Made by a program: the position numbers and the translations under genes. From Flavobacterium sp. (GTDB lineage Bacteria > Bacteroidota > Bacteroidia > Flavobacteriales > Flavobacteriaceae), in NCBI RefSeq assembly GCF_028689845.1, contig NZ_JAQVCH010000002.1, positions 1 to 64,000 on the forward strand: a stretch of 64,000 bases of DNA. The letters are read 5' to 3'. Below, piece by piece: positions 18,601-28,012 of the stretch. The notes under the pieces were generated by a model. The model ran no database searches. It was given only the letters and a program-made list of their open reading frames with translations, and was not told where the DNA came from. Each line of letters starts with the position of its first letter. Position 1 is the stretch's first letter.

Positions 18601-18839
18601 AGGTCTTTTTTTGATTCTTTAGATTTTTACATCTATTCCTATCGCTTTTTTTAAGATTGCTAATGCCGATTTTAAATTAAGAAAATCCAAATTTATTTTT
18701 TGATTTAAAAATCATCCATAAAAGTCATTTTAATAGAATACATCCTAAAATCATCGGTAGGATATGACTTAGATTTACTAAAACAGCAAAAATCATCTTA
18801 AAATACTTTTGGGAAAGAAAATGAGTTAAATAAAAAACT

Positions 18840-18847
18840 TACTTTTG
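18840..18847 (+). promoter_or_regulatory. -7 box of gldA
   Basis: TACTTTTG, an exact match to TAnnTTTG, 16 bases before the gldA ATG. A TTTTG at 18807-18811 is too far upstream to be a convincing -33. Confidence 0.55.
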
Positions 18848-18863
18848 TTCTAAATCTTATCTT

Positions 18864-19763
18864 ATGTCGATTGAAGTAAAAAATATTACCAAAATTTATG
18901 GTGCTCAAAAAGCATTAGATGCTGTTTCCTTCTCTGTTAATAAAGGAGATATTGTTGGATTATTAGGCCCAAATGGAGCTGGAAAATCTACCTTAATGAA
19001 AATTTTAACTTCCTATGTGATTGCTGATGAAGGAAGTGCTTTTGTTAACGAATTAGATGTAGTGAATGCAAAACATGCCGTTCAAAAGATTGTAGGCTAT
19101 TTACCCGAACACAATCCGCTTTATCTAGACATGTATGTGCGTGAATATTTAGCCTTTAATGCTTCCATTTATAAAGTAGCCGCTTCACGCATTCAAGACG
19201 TTATTGAACTCACTGGATTGACCGCTGAAAGTCATAAAAAAATTGGTCAATTGTCAAAAGGTTATCGACAACGTGTAGGCTTAGCGACTGCACTTTTGCA
19301 TAATCCTGAAGTTTTAATTTTAGATGAACCCACCACAGGTTTAGACCCAAATCAATTAGTTGAAATTCGAGAATTAATCAAAAATATTGGAAAAGATAAA
19401 ACCGTAATTCTATCCACACACATTATGCAAGAAGTAGAAGCTATTTGTGATCGTGTGATTATTATCAATAAAGGAAAAATTGTGACTGATAAAAAATTAG
19501 ACAATTTAATGAGGGAAGAACAAGAACAAATCATTGAAGTGGAATTTGATCAAGTGATTACTTCAGAATTATTAGCAACGTTACCAAATTTAAAATCGGC
19601 ACAAATTACACTTAGTTCTACTTGGGAATTGCGATTTTTATCCTCAGAAGATATGCGTTCTAGTTTATTTGATTTTGCCAATCAGCACCAACTTAAAATC
19701 TTACAGTTAAATTTGAAAAGCAAAAATTTAGAACAAATTTTTATCGAAAAAACGAAGAAATAA
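18864..19763 (+). CDS. gldA: Gliding motility ABC transporter ATP-binding protein GldA
   Basis: A 299-residue ABC ATPase. Walker A is GPNGAGKST (about 35-43), the signature is LSKGYRQRVGLA, Walker B is VLILDEPTTGLDP and the switch His is in STHIMQEVEA. The whole sequence, including GYLPEHNPLYLDMYVREYL and a C-terminal domain of about 90 residues, fits GldA. In Flavobacterium johnsoniae GldA works with GldF and GldG in an ABC transporter needed for gliding; those partners are not next to it, as in that species. It stands alone on the plus strand, converging with the DUF2807 lipoprotein gene. Confidence 0.9.
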   Translation: MSIEVKNITKIYGAQKALDAVSFSVNKGDIVGLLGPNGAGKSTLMKILTSYVIADEGSAFVNELDVVNAKHAVQKIVGYLPEHNPLYLDMYVREYLAFNASIYKVAASRIQDVIELTGLTAESHKKIGQLSKGYRQRVGLATALLHNPEVLILDEPTTGLDPNQLVEIRELIKNIGKDKTVILSTHIMQEVEAICDRVIIINKGKIVTDKKLDNLMREEQEQIIEVEFDQVITSELLATLPNLKSAQITLSSTWELRFLSSEDMRSSLFDFANQHQLKILQLNLKSKNLEQIFIEKTKK

Positions 19764-19765
19764 AT

Positions 19766-20503
19766 TTAGTTGTAGCGTAATTGTCCATAATAATGAGCCA
19801 CCACTTCAATTTCTGGAGGCGTATGATAAAGCACCACATCTCCAGTGCTAAACAATTCTCCTTCTATACGTTGAATCGGACTAACATACATATCATTAGA
19901 ACCGCGGTGAAATAATTTAATAACTTGAGCTTCTAAATTTTGAGCTTCTATCCGACCGTTGCCGTCATAAAAATTAAACAAAGCTTCTTGCGTTTTACCT
20001 GAGATGAAAAAACGGGAAACATTATTATTTTCAATGACTAATTGTCCGTTATCAATTTCAAAAATAAAATCGCCAGTTCCAGCACCTTCAGACAAATCCA
20101 TCGCAATAAATCTTAAAATGGGATACGTTATTACCCCATCCGATTTGATGTCTTTTTCTGTTCTAGAATGAATTTCAACCAAATTGGGAGCCGTAATAAA
20201 AACGGTAGTTTCGCCATAATCGCGTACCCAATTGCACGTAGATTCATCTCTTAATGTTAAAACATTATCTTTTAAAACGACTGAAATATCGTCAATTAAA
20301 TTCTCGCCTGAGTAAACTTCTACTTTATAGGCTGGCCCCTCTTTAATTATCAATTCGATACCTGAATAAACATAAATGGTCTCAAATGGTGTGACAGGAA
20401 TTTCTTTCGTGACCATTGCACCAGAAGATTTAATACACTCTCCAGGTTTTTCACAACCTAAAAACGCTAATGCAATTACTATAATAAGTAGGTTCTTTTT
20501 CAT
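19766..20503 (-). CDS. DUF2807 (head GIN domain) lipoprotein
   Basis: A 245-residue lipoprotein with signal peptide and lipobox LAFLGC (C17). The remainder is a repetitive beta-rich domain of the DUF2807/GIN type (typical FETIYVYSGIELIIKEG, then alternating short strands), which is expected to form a right-handed beta-solenoid. The segment YHTPPEIEVV near the C-terminus is the usual end of this family. Members are common in Bacteroidota, with no agreed function. It converges with gldA with two bases between stops. Confidence 0.85.
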   Translation of the reverse strand: MKKNLLIIVIALAFLGCEKPGECIKSSGAMVTKEIPVTPFETIYVYSGIELIIKEGPAYKVEVYSGENLIDDISVVLKDNVLTLRDESTCNWVRDYGETTVFITAPNLVEIHSRTEKDIKSDGVITYPILRFIAMDLSEGAGTGDFIFEIDNGQLVIENNNVSRFFISGKTQEALFNFYDGNGRIEAQNLEAQVIKLFHRGSNDMYVSPIQRIEGELFSTGDVVLYHTPPEIEVVAHYYGQLRYN

Positions 20504-20562
20504 AGGACGATATTCATTTTTAATATGATTTCTTCTGCTATTCGTTCTCTTGCTTTTGTAAA

Positions 20563-21648
20563 TTATAATCTTACTCCTATTGAAAACTCCATTGCTTCTG
20601 CTAGAAAAATATGGGTTTTAACAGACAATCCGGCATAGATTTTTTTGGTTAGATAATATTTCATTCCTACCCGATCATACATTGGAATGTCTGATTTATA
20701 GGGTTGATAAACATAAAAACCAACTTGTGCTTCCAATGAAATTCGATTAATATATAGCTCGTAGCCAACAAAAACGCCTGCTCGTTTAAAATCAGTATCA
20801 GTCGTCACATTTTCTTCGGGATAGGCGATGGATTGGTACTTGATAAATTCTTTATAGGAATACGTCAGGAACAACTCGGCTCCCAATTGTAGTCCGCTTT
20901 TTCTACTGATGCGTTTATCAACATAAAAGCTAGAATGAAAAAAAGGTTTTTGACCACTGGCGATGACTGGATTTTCACTAATTCCACTACGCAAAACAAA
21001 ATTATAATGTAATGGTTCAGTTATTTTAACTTTTAGCAATGTATCAATTTGAACGGGAAGTGGTGTTTCAAAATTATAGGTTAAACCAAGATTAATCCCA
21101 TAAGAATTAACACCGCTATTGGGAGCTTTAATTCTTCCATTTGAAAAATGCGTAAATAGAAATCCCGCTTGTAAATCAAATTTATCAAATAATTTCGTGG
21201 TATAATTAAGTCCGAAATTGGTATTCGCTACTAATTTTGAACCAAAAGCAGAATTTTTACTGTTTGTTACTTTATCATGTGGATTGGTTGCGTAGGCAAT
21301 TCCTTCTCCAATTTTGAAATACAGTTTTCGGTTGAGAAAATAAAAATGATATTGAGCTCCAACGCCATAAACTTTACCTAGAATATCGTTTTTAAAATCT
21401 TGATAGATAAAATAACCTCCATAATCTGGTCTTCCAAACGTACGCTCCCATTCTTCATAGCCATAGGTTTTTTTAGATAAACTAATCAGAATACCATCGG
21501 GATGACCTTGAAGAAAATGTTGTAAATCATCGGTATGCGGCAGCACATTTCCTCTAAAATATTGTATATCTAAAGCAGTTGTTTCTGTTTTTTCTTGTGC
21601 GAAAATTGCATGCGAAAAAATCAGTAAGACAAAATAAATTTTCTTCAT
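20563..21648 (-). CDS. Acyloxyacyl hydrolase / PagL-like lipid A deacylase
   Basis: A 361-residue outer membrane beta-barrel with a signal peptide (ends about residue 17, AIFAQ). The PagL catalytic His-x-Ser is present as THFSNGRIKAPNSGVNSYG (H167, S169), followed by amphipathic strands. PagL removes an acyl chain from lipid A and changes outer membrane charge and immunogenicity. The protein is about twice the length of PagL of Pseudomonas, with an extra barrel-like C-terminal half that is usual for the Bacteroidota 'acyloxyacyl hydrolase' annotation. It ends in a strand with aromatic and hydrophobic alternation. Confidence 0.78.
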   Translation of the reverse strand: MKKIYFVLLIFSHAIFAQEKTETTALDIQYFRGNVLPHTDDLQHFLQGHPDGILISLSKKTYGYEEWERTFGRPDYGGYFIYQDFKNDILGKVYGVGAQYHFYFLNRKLYFKIGEGIAYATNPHDKVTNSKNSAFGSKLVANTNFGLNYTTKLFDKFDLQAGFLFTHFSNGRIKAPNSGVNSYGINLGLTYNFETPLPVQIDTLLKVKITEPLHYNFVLRSGISENPVIASGQKPFFHSSFYVDKRISRKSGLQLGAELFLTYSYKEFIKYQSIAYPEENVTTDTDFKRAGVFVGYELYINRISLEAQVGFYVYQPYKSDIPMYDRVGMKYYLTKKIYAGLSVKTHIFLAEAMEFSIGVRL

Positions 21649-21730
21649 TTTAAATGATAAGGCGACAAATATAATAGAATATCTTTAGTCAGAAAATTAT
21701 AATAGAAAATGGTTTAGTAATAAAACAAAA

Positions 21731-21756
21731 AAAGGTCAGACACGGCTGACCTTTTT
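21731..21756 (-). terminator. Terminator of the T9SS cargo gene
   Basis: AAAGGTCAG (21731-21739) pairs with CTGACCTTT (21746-21754). On the minus strand it is followed by a T-run. It lies 20 bases beyond the stop at 21777. Confidence 0.8.
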
Positions 21757-21776
21757 ATTTAAAATACTAAAAAATA

Positions 21777-22691
21777 TTAGTTTTTTATAAATTTTGAAGT
21801 TGCAGTTCCTTCTGCTGTTTTAATGTCAATTAAATATAATCCAGAAGTTAAATCGGCTACATTAATTTGCATTTCTGATTCAAATCCACTTTGAACTGTT
21901 TTCACTACTCTTCCGTTAAGGTCGATGATTGAAATTTCATTGATAGATAATCCGTTTTTAACCGCTAAATTCAACGTGTTTTTAGTTGGATTTGGATACA
22001 TTGCAAAGTTAGATGCAAAAAATGATTGAGCACTAGCCGTTACCATTGCAGTTACTTGAAAATCATCTACGGCAAATCCGAATTGGTCATCAGAAATACA
22101 GTTAATCGAAATATAAATTGGCTGATTTGCATAAGTATCTAAATCAAAAATGTATTGTACCCAAACTTTAGCAGGATCAGTCAAGATAAAAGCTCCTTCT
22201 GAAATAACCGTAAAGTTTGCAGGTGCTGTTCCTGTAGTTGAAATTCCTACTTTAAATTTTTCTGCACCATACGTTGCATCGCAAGATTTAGCATAAAAAG
22301 ATAACTGATTTCCAGATTCGCCCAATGTTATTTGAGGAGAAATTAACCAATCGTTGTTTACAGAAGGAGCAGGATTAGCAGCTGCAAAACATACCATGCT
22401 TTTATTTCCTGTTTTAGCTGTCCAGTCACTCGTAGCAGTTGGTGCAATTGGTGGTGTTGTAGTGGTAGCGTTGAAAACCTGAAAAGATTTTGCAACACCT
22501 GAGTTAAGGAAAGTAATTCCATTAAATCCATAAGTTGATTTTAAATCAACATCTGTTAATGTCCAGCTTCCAACGTTTGCAATTGCAAAATCGTCGTAGG
22601 CTTCAAAAGAATCCTCAAACAAAACTGTTTGAGAAAAAGCAATACTGTTAATGCCTAAAAGCATTAATCCTAAAAGTAAGTTTTTTTTCAT
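21777..22691 (-). CDS. T9SS-secreted protein with choice-of-anchor J-type domain
   Basis: A 304-residue secreted protein. A signal peptide (residues 1-20) is followed by a jelly-roll-like domain of the choice-of-anchor J/cleaved adhesin type (DSFEAYDDF, then NNDWLISPQITLGESGNQLSFYAKS). The last 85 residues are a type A T9SS sorting domain: FAMYPNPTKNTLNL, IIDLNGRVVKTVQSG, LTSGLYLIDI and a basic end, KFIKN. The protein would be moved across the outer membrane by the type IX system and attached to or released from the surface. It has its own terminator. No enzyme motif is visible. Confidence 0.9.
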   Translation of the reverse strand: MKKNLLLGLMLLGINSIAFSQTVLFEDSFEAYDDFAIANVGSWTLTDVDLKSTYGFNGITFLNSGVAKSFQVFNATTTTPPIAPTATSDWTAKTGNKSMVCFAAANPAPSVNNDWLISPQITLGESGNQLSFYAKSCDATYGAEKFKVGISTTGTAPANFTVISEGAFILTDPAKVWVQYIFDLDTYANQPIYISINCISDDQFGFAVDDFQVTAMVTASAQSFFASNFAMYPNPTKNTLNLAVKNGLSINEISIIDLNGRVVKTVQSGFESEMQINVADLTSGLYLIDIKTAEGTATSKFIKN

Positions 22692-22797
22692 AATGTGGTT
22701 ATATTTTATTTAAGCAATAAAAATAATAAATATTAATCGAAGAAACAATTATAATTTAATTTTAACTTCTTATTTAAACAATCTCATAAAACATTTA

Positions 22798-22805
22798 TAT
22801 CTTTG
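22798..22805 (+). promoter_or_regulatory. -7 box of metK
   Basis: TATCTTTG, exact consensus. Transcription would start about 22811, right at the 5' edge of the SAM-II aptamer, giving a leader of roughly 130 bases. Confidence 0.7.
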
Positions 22806-22810
22806 CAGTC

Positions 22811-22887
22811 TAATTGGAGGAAAAATTTGAACTGATTGCAACCTCGTTAAAAAAATGCTAAAGCAGAAACCCTTCTTTAGCTTTTTT
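22811..22887 (+). promoter_or_regulatory. SAM-II riboswitch upstream of metK
   Basis: The leader aligns with the SAM-II (SAM-alpha) aptamer. P1 is GAGG (22817-22820) with CCTC (22842-22845). The loop ATTTGAACTGATTGCAA matches the family's ATTTAACCGTATTGCAA in most positions. Downstream, TGCTAAAGCAG supplies the pseudoknot strand: TTGC with GCTAA, and CTG with CAG, the latter replacing the CC/GG pair of the Agrobacterium metA switch. SAM-II is known from Alphaproteobacteria and Bacteroidota upstream of methionine and SAM genes. Control of metK by its own product SAM is the natural reading. The aptamer strand is shared with a terminator hairpin. Confidence 0.82.
22857..22887 (+). terminator. 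Terminator hairpin overlapping the SAM-II aptamer
   Basis: GCTAAAG (22857-22863) pairs with CTTTAGC (22875-22881), followed by six T. The first arm is the same segment that forms the SAM-II pseudoknot. Confidence 0.7.
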
Positions 22888-22939
22888 CTACATCCTAATC
22901 TTTCCTATTTTTCCATAATCATATAAAATAATTTATAGT

Positions 22940-24190
22940 ATGGCCTATTTATTTACGTCGGAATCTGTAAGCGAAGGACATCCAGACAAAATCGCTGACC
23001 AAATTAGTGATGCATTAATTGACAACTTTTTAGCTTTTGACCCAGAATCGAAAGTAGCTTGTGAAACGCTAGTCACCACTGGCCAAGTTATCTTAGCAGG
23101 TGAAGTGAAATCAAAAACCTATCTTGACGTTCAACACATTGCTAGAGAAGTAATTCGCAAAATTGGATACACCAAAAGCGAATATATGTTTGAGGCTAAT
23201 TCTTGTGGCGTACTTTCTGCCATTCATGAACAATCTGCCGATATTAATCAAGGTGTAGACAAGACTAATAAAGAAGAACAAGGTGCGGGCGACCAAGGAA
23301 TGATGTTTGGTTATGCCACCAATGAAACAGAAAATTTCATGCCATTGGCCTTAGATTTATCGCATACTTTACTAATTGAATTAGCGAATTTACGTCGGGA
23401 AAACAAGGAGATTACTTACCTACGTCCAGATGCTAAATCGCAAGTTACTTTAGAATATTCAGACGATAATAAACCCGTTCGAATTGATGCCATCGTTATT
23501 TCGACCCAACATGATGATTTTGCTCCTGAAGCAGAAATGTTGGCTAAAATTAAAAATGATTTGATTTCGATATTAATTCCGCGAATTAAAGCAAAATATC
23601 CGCAATACGTTCATTTTTTTAATGATGACATCACCTATCACATCAATCCAACAGGAAAATTTGTAATTGGTGGGCCGCATGGCGATACTGGTTTAACGGG
23701 AAGAAAAATTATTGTAGACACCTATGGCGGAAAAGGTGCTCACGGTGGTGGTGCTTTTTCTGGAAAAGACCCGAGTAAAGTGGATCGATCTGCTGCTTAT
23801 GCCACTAGACATATTGCTAAAAATTTAGTGGCTGCTGGTTTATGTGACGAAATTTTAGTACAAGTTTCGTATGCAATTGGTGTCGCTAAACCAACATCAA
23901 TCAACGTAAATACCTATGGAACAGCAAAAATTGACCTAAAAGATGGTGCAATTAGCAAAATTGTAGAAGAACTTTTTGATATGCGTCCCTATTTTATTGA
24001 ACAACGATTAAAATTGAGAAATCCAATTTATAGCGAAACGGCTGCCTATGGCCACATGGGTAGAAAACCAGAAACGGTTACTAAAACATTTAGTTTGCCA
24101 AATGGCGAAGACAAAACCGTTACCGTAGATTTATTTACTTGGGAAAAACTAGATTATGTGGATAAAGTAAAAGCAGCATTTAGTCTGTAA
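22940..24190 (+). CDS. metK: S-adenosylmethionine synthetase
   Basis: A 416-residue enzyme that makes SAM from methionine and ATP. Clear motifs: [21 protein letters not shown] (residues 5-25), the [12 protein letters not shown] hexapeptide region near 116-127, the Lys/Asp-rich [25 protein letters not shown] near 240-264, and [16 protein letters not shown] near 270-285. The length is slightly over the usual 385-400, from small insertions typical of this phylum. It is a single-gene unit controlled by a SAM-II element and closed by a bidirectional terminator. Confidence 0.98.
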   Translation: MAYLFTSESVSEGHPDKIADQISDALIDNFLAFDPESKVACETLVTTGQVILAGEVKSKTYLDVQHIAREVIRKIGYTKSEYMFEANSCGVLSAIHEQSADINQGVDKTNKEEQGAGDQGMMFGYATNETENFMPLALDLSHTLLIELANLRRENKEITYLRPDAKSQVTLEYSDDNKPVRIDAIVISTQHDDFAPEAEMLAKIKNDLISILIPRIKAKYPQYVHFFNDDITYHINPTGKFVIGGPHGDTGLTGRKIIVDTYGGKGAHGGGAFSGKDPSKVDRSAAYATRHIAKNLVAAGLCDEILVQVSYAIGVAKPTSINVNTYGTAKIDLKDGAISKIVEELFDMRPYFIEQRLKLRNPIYSETAAYGHMGRKPETVTKTFSLPNGEDKTVTVDLFTWEKLDYVDKVKAAFSL

Positions 24191-24210
24191 CAACAATTTC
24201 AAAACCATAA

Positions 24211-24249
24211 AAAAACCCTGATTTTAAAAAAAGTCAGGGTTTGTTTTTT
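24211..24249. terminator. Bidirectional terminator between metK and the OMP gene
   Basis: AAACCCTGA (24213-24221) pairs with TCAGGGTTT (24234-24242), flanked by A and T runs on both sides. The T-run overlaps the stop codon region of the minus-strand gene. Confidence 0.85.
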
Positions 24250-26974
24250 ATAAATTATATTTTAAGGAAAACACAACGTATCGCGGCTGAACCAAATATT
24301 GCGAAGTTCTGAAACTGGTTTGGTTAAAACTATCATCGTTAAGCGATTTGGTATTGAGCATATTTGTTACTCCCAAACGATATTCTAATTTAGCATCTTT
24401 TTTTCTATAGCTCAAATTACTGTTTAAAAAATCATACGTATTATTTACCGTTCCTGATGAATTGGTATATTGATAATAATCATACGTTGTATCAAAAGCA
24501 AAGCCATTTAGGAAAAAATAATCCAATTTGGCAAACGGCTGCTGCGTTTTAAATGTGGTGCCTTGATAATCATTCAACGTCACCGTATAACCAACTTCTA
24601 AATTTGGCCAGGTTTTATATTGTGTTCCCATTGAAGCACGATAAGTCTGACTAAAAGACTCTGTTGTTTGCACGAAATCCAAAGAATTATCAGTTGGATT
24701 AGATGGGTTTACACGCAAAGTATTAAACTTTGACCAATTTAAATTTACGCCTAAACTTCCTTTGTAATATTTTAAAAAAGACCTTTGGTAACCAATCATT
24801 CCGTTAATGCTTTCATTTTCAAAATTAGCATTTACTTTTTCACTTGTTTGATAAATACCATTAAAAAAAGCACGATTGATAACTGGATCAGTTGTTTTTA
24901 CATAATTCAAATTGCCAAAAATGGTGGTATAATTAAATAAATTGTATTTAAAATACCGCAAAGAATGAGTTTGTTGCAAAGCATTTTCCAATAAACTATT
25001 TCCTCTATTTAGTGAATTAAAATTATTAAATGTAAAGCCTTCCGCAAAGGAATTAATATCGCTAAACACATTATTCATCCGGTAATTATAGGTAAGCGAT
25101 TCCGATTTTTTTAGTTGGTATTGTGCAAATAAATCGGGCAAAACACGCGAAAAATTATCTTTTATTTTTACATTTAATTGATCGTTAAACGTCGAATAAC
25201 GATGAAAACTTAAGCCTGGATTAAATGTAAATTTACCTGTAATAAATTTATAATGAGCCCCTAAAAAAGCATCGTTAAAACTATATTGTACGTCATTATT
25301 GTAAATTGCTTCATTCAAATTGTTTTCAGCACCATTATCCAAAATTTGAAAAATAGAAGAAGTATAGGTCTGAAAGGAATACGTATTTCCAAAAGTTAAA
25401 TTAAGATTGCTTTTGGCCGTTAACGAATAGTAATAATCAGCTTTCGCATCAATCCGATTGGTTTTTACAAAACGAGACTGGTTTATGTTGTAAAAACTTT
25501 GATTCTCATCAATACCATCAATAAACGGAAACGGATTATTGAGTAATTGCGGATTATATAACGGGTCTTCATCTTGGTATAAATGTTGGATTTCAAATGC
25601 CCAGGTACTTTTTTCGGACTGTGTCCAAAACATATTCAAACTTTGATTTAACGTGATTGGGTCTTGCTTTTTGAAAGAATTAATCGAATTGAAGGTTTGT
25701 GTTCCGTCTGTAATAGAGGTCGTTTCTAATACATTCGTTTCTTTTTGATTCGAACGCTTTAACGAAACATCATAATCAAATTGAAAAACAGCACTTGGTT
25801 TATACTTTGAACCTATCTTAAAAATGGCTAAATTGTTAGTTAAATCGGAGATGTCGCTTCTTTTTTCTTCCGTTTCAATCTCGGTAGAGTTGGGTTCATA
25901 ATATTCATTTCTTGACTGCGTATTGGTCTTCGTTTTGTCTGCAGAAAGCACTGCAAACCCACTCAAATTCCATGTTTTTGACATTTGTTGCGTAATATTT
26001 ACCGCTCCAAATTTCGTGTCGATTTCTTCCGCTCTATCATTTCGTTGGGTAGAAATTCCTAAATCGTTAGAAGAAACATTAAAATTAGTTCCGTTTCGAC
26101 TCATCGTATTTCGGGAAGCTCCCGTTAAACGGAAATAATCGCGTAAAGAAAACGGAACATCACCAATATTATTGAAATTACTAATGACGTTGATGCTGGT
26201 TTTCGGGCTGTAATAAAATAGTTTCGGATTGATAATATAACGTTCATCAGGACCAACTCCTGCCGAAATATCACCAAACCAAAATTTATTCTTTCCTTTT
26301 TTTAATTTGATATTGATAGCGACGTCTTCATTATTATTTTCTAGGCCTCGGAGTTGACTTACTTCGGTGTAATTTCGCAAAACTTGTACTTTATCTACCG
26401 CATCTGACGGAATATTTTTAGCCCCTAATTTGGTATCACCCTCAAAAAACTTTTTGCCATCTACTAATAGTTGAGTTACTTTTTTGCCTTCCACTTCAAT
26501 TTCGCCATCGGCATTAACCTCTACACCAGGCAATTTTTTCAAAATATCTTCTAGTTTTTTTTCAGTTCCTGTTTTGAACGAATCGGCGTTGTAAATAATT
26601 GTATCGCCACTAATGGAAACAGGCATTTCATGCACTACTTCTACGCCGTCTAAATTCACATCCCCTTCTTTGAGCGTAATTATTTTTTGGAGATTTACTT
26701 CTTTGGTTTCAACAGTCGTTTCCAACGATTGGAATCCAATATAACTCACTTTAATTTTATAAGTTGAATTGGTTTTTAAATTGAGTTGAAATCGTCCTTT
26801 ATCATTCGTAATCGCATAGGAATCCATTGCTTTGGTTTCCTGATTGATCGCCATTACATTGGCCATTTCAAGTGCTTTTTGTAAAGTGTCTTGAATTGTT
26901 CCTTCTAATCGAATGGATTGAGCTTGCGCAAAAAAAGATAGAAAGAGCAAGAAAAAAAATAGTTTATTTTGCAT
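24248..26974 (-). CDS. TonB-receptor-like outer membrane beta-barrel protein, partner of GLPGLI protein
   Basis: A 908-residue outer membrane protein. After a signal peptide (ending AQAQ, residue 19) come a carboxypeptidase-regulatory-like beta-sandwich (about 22-110), a plug-like region (SGDTIIYNADSFKTGTEKKLEDILKKLPGVEV, about 122-155, then LLVDGKKFFEGD), and a large beta-barrel to the C-terminal aromatic strand FSLKYNL. It resembles the 'outer membrane beta-barrel family' found with GLPGLI proteins. No clear TonB box was seen. It lies 23 bases downstream of the GLPGLI gene and is co-transcribed. The cargo is unknown; a peptide, metal chelate or other small ligand is possible. Confidence 0.87.
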   Translation of the reverse strand: MQNKLFFFLLFLSFFAQAQSIRLEGTIQDTLQKALEMANVMAINQETKAMDSYAITNDKGRFQLNLKTNSTYKIKVSYIGFQSLETTVETKEVNLQKIITLKEGDVNLDGVEVVHEMPVSISGDTIIYNADSFKTGTEKKLEDILKKLPGVEVNADGEIEVEGKKVTQLLVDGKKFFEGDTKLGAKNIPSDAVDKVQVLRNYTEVSQLRGLENNNEDVAINIKLKKGKNKFWFGDISAGVGPDERYIINPKLFYYSPKTSINVISNFNNIGDVPFSLRDYFRLTGASRNTMSRNGTNFNVSSNDLGISTQRNDRAEEIDTKFGAVNITQQMSKTWNLSGFAVLSADKTKTNTQSRNEYYEPNSTEIETEEKRSDISDLTNNLAIFKIGSKYKPSAVFQFDYDVSLKRSNQKETNVLETTSITDGTQTFNSINSFKKQDPITLNQSLNMFWTQSEKSTWAFEIQHLYQDEDPLYNPQLLNNPFPFIDGIDENQSFYNINQSRFVKTNRIDAKADYYYSLTAKSNLNLTFGNTYSFQTYTSSIFQILDNGAENNLNEAIYNNDVQYSFNDAFLGAHYKFITGKFTFNPGLSFHRYSTFNDQLNVKIKDNFSRVLPDLFAQYQLKKSESLTYNYRMNNVFSDINSFAEGFTFNNFNSLNRGNSLLENALQQTHSLRYFKYNLFNYTTIFGNLNYVKTTDPVINRAFFNGIYQTSEKVNANFENESINGMIGYQRSFLKYYKGSLGVNLNWSKFNTLRVNPSNPTDNSLDFVQTTESFSQTYRASMGTQYKTWPNLEVGYTVTLNDYQGTTFKTQQPFAKLDYFFLNGFAFDTTYDYYQYTNSSGTVNNTYDFLNSNLSYRKKDAKLEYRLGVTNMLNTKSLNDDSFNQTSFRTSQYLVQPRYVVFSLKYNL

Positions 26975-26997
26975 GATAAAAAATTGAATCCGACTTT

Positions 26998-27900
26998 TTA
27001 CTGACCGCCCATTCTAAATTGTGAACCTCTTCCGCCTTGTCCTTGATTCATCTCACGCATTTCTGCCATTTTTTCGGTCACGATTTTGTCATATTCTGCT
27101 TGGGTCACCACTTTTCCTTTGGATGGTGCTTTAATTTCTTTTTTCTCTTTGGTATTCATCACAATTTTAGAACATAAGATAATCGTTTTTCCGTCGTTCA
27201 CTTCTAAAATTAATCCAGGTAAACCCCAATAATTTTCTGGCCCTTGGTTCACAGGAATATCTGGCGTATACCAAGCCGTGACTACCATTTCTGTTGGCAT
27301 TTCCCAACCATCTGTAAAATTAGTTGTTTTCTTGTCGTCGGTTTTTGTCTCTTCTGACTTATCATCTGCTTTTTTATCGTCTTGTTTTTTTCTGTAATTT
27401 TTAAAATCTGATTGACTTACAGGACGAACTGCCGTGGCTTTAAAACAAGTATAATTGCCAATTTGTTTGGTTTCGCCTTCTAATTTCCAATCTAATTTGG
27501 GTAAGGAATCTTTAATTAAAAATTCTTTTCCAAAGAATTCTTTATCAACGGAATAGATTTTTTCTTTTACATTTTTATAGTTGGTGCCGCCACCGCCCAT
27601 CATACCAGACATCATTCGCATGCTACCACTTTGACCGGTTGCGTCTAATTTTTCTTCTTCCTTATAAATAGAGGCGTTTCTATCAAAATTTAGAATGAAT
27701 GTTTTTTCAAACATTTGCTTCATTCGCTCTTCAATTGTTTTCTGCATTTCTGGTGTAATTTCTCTATTTCCAGCAAAACTAGATTTAAAATCGGCTGTGC
27801 TTGTTTTAGACTCATAAACGGCCATTCCTTGAAAATCTTGAGCGAAAGCACTAATCACAGCGGTAAATAAAGTTAATAAAGTGACAATAATAGTTTTCAT
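26998..27900 (-). CDS. GLPGLI family secreted protein
   Basis: A 300-residue secreted protein with signal peptide (ends AFAQ, residue 21). The name-giving motif is at residues 226-231 inside YWGLPGLILEV. It carries a Met/Gly-rich stretch (SMRMMSGMMGGGG, 93-105), a lysine/aspartate-rich low-complexity linker (about 170-192) and a Gly/Gln-rich end (GQGGRGSQFRMGGQ). The family (TIGR01200) is confined largely to Bacteroidota and has no established function. It is the first gene of a pair with the downstream beta-barrel. The Met cluster may bind a soft metal; this is a guess. Confidence 0.92.
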   Translation of the reverse strand: MKTIIVTLLTLFTAVISAFAQDFQGMAVYESKTSTADFKSSFAGNREITPEMQKTIEERMKQMFEKTFILNFDRNASIYKEEEKLDATGQSGSMRMMSGMMGGGGTNYKNVKEKIYSVDKEFFGKEFLIKDSLPKLDWKLEGETKQIGNYTCFKATAVRPVSQSDFKNYRKKQDDKKADDKSEETKTDDKKTTNFTDGWEMPTEMVVTAWYTPDIPVNQGPENYWGLPGLILEVNDGKTIILCSKIVMNTKEKKEIKAPSKGKVVTQAEYDKIVTEKMAEMREMNQGQGGRGSQFRMGGQ

Positions 27901-28012
27901 GTTTTGCGATTTAAATTAATACAAACAAATATGACGAGTAATTTGGTTTTTTGTTACCAATAAATTGTTAAAAATAATGAGATAATCGCATTGTTAATTG
28001 TACTTTAGCTTG

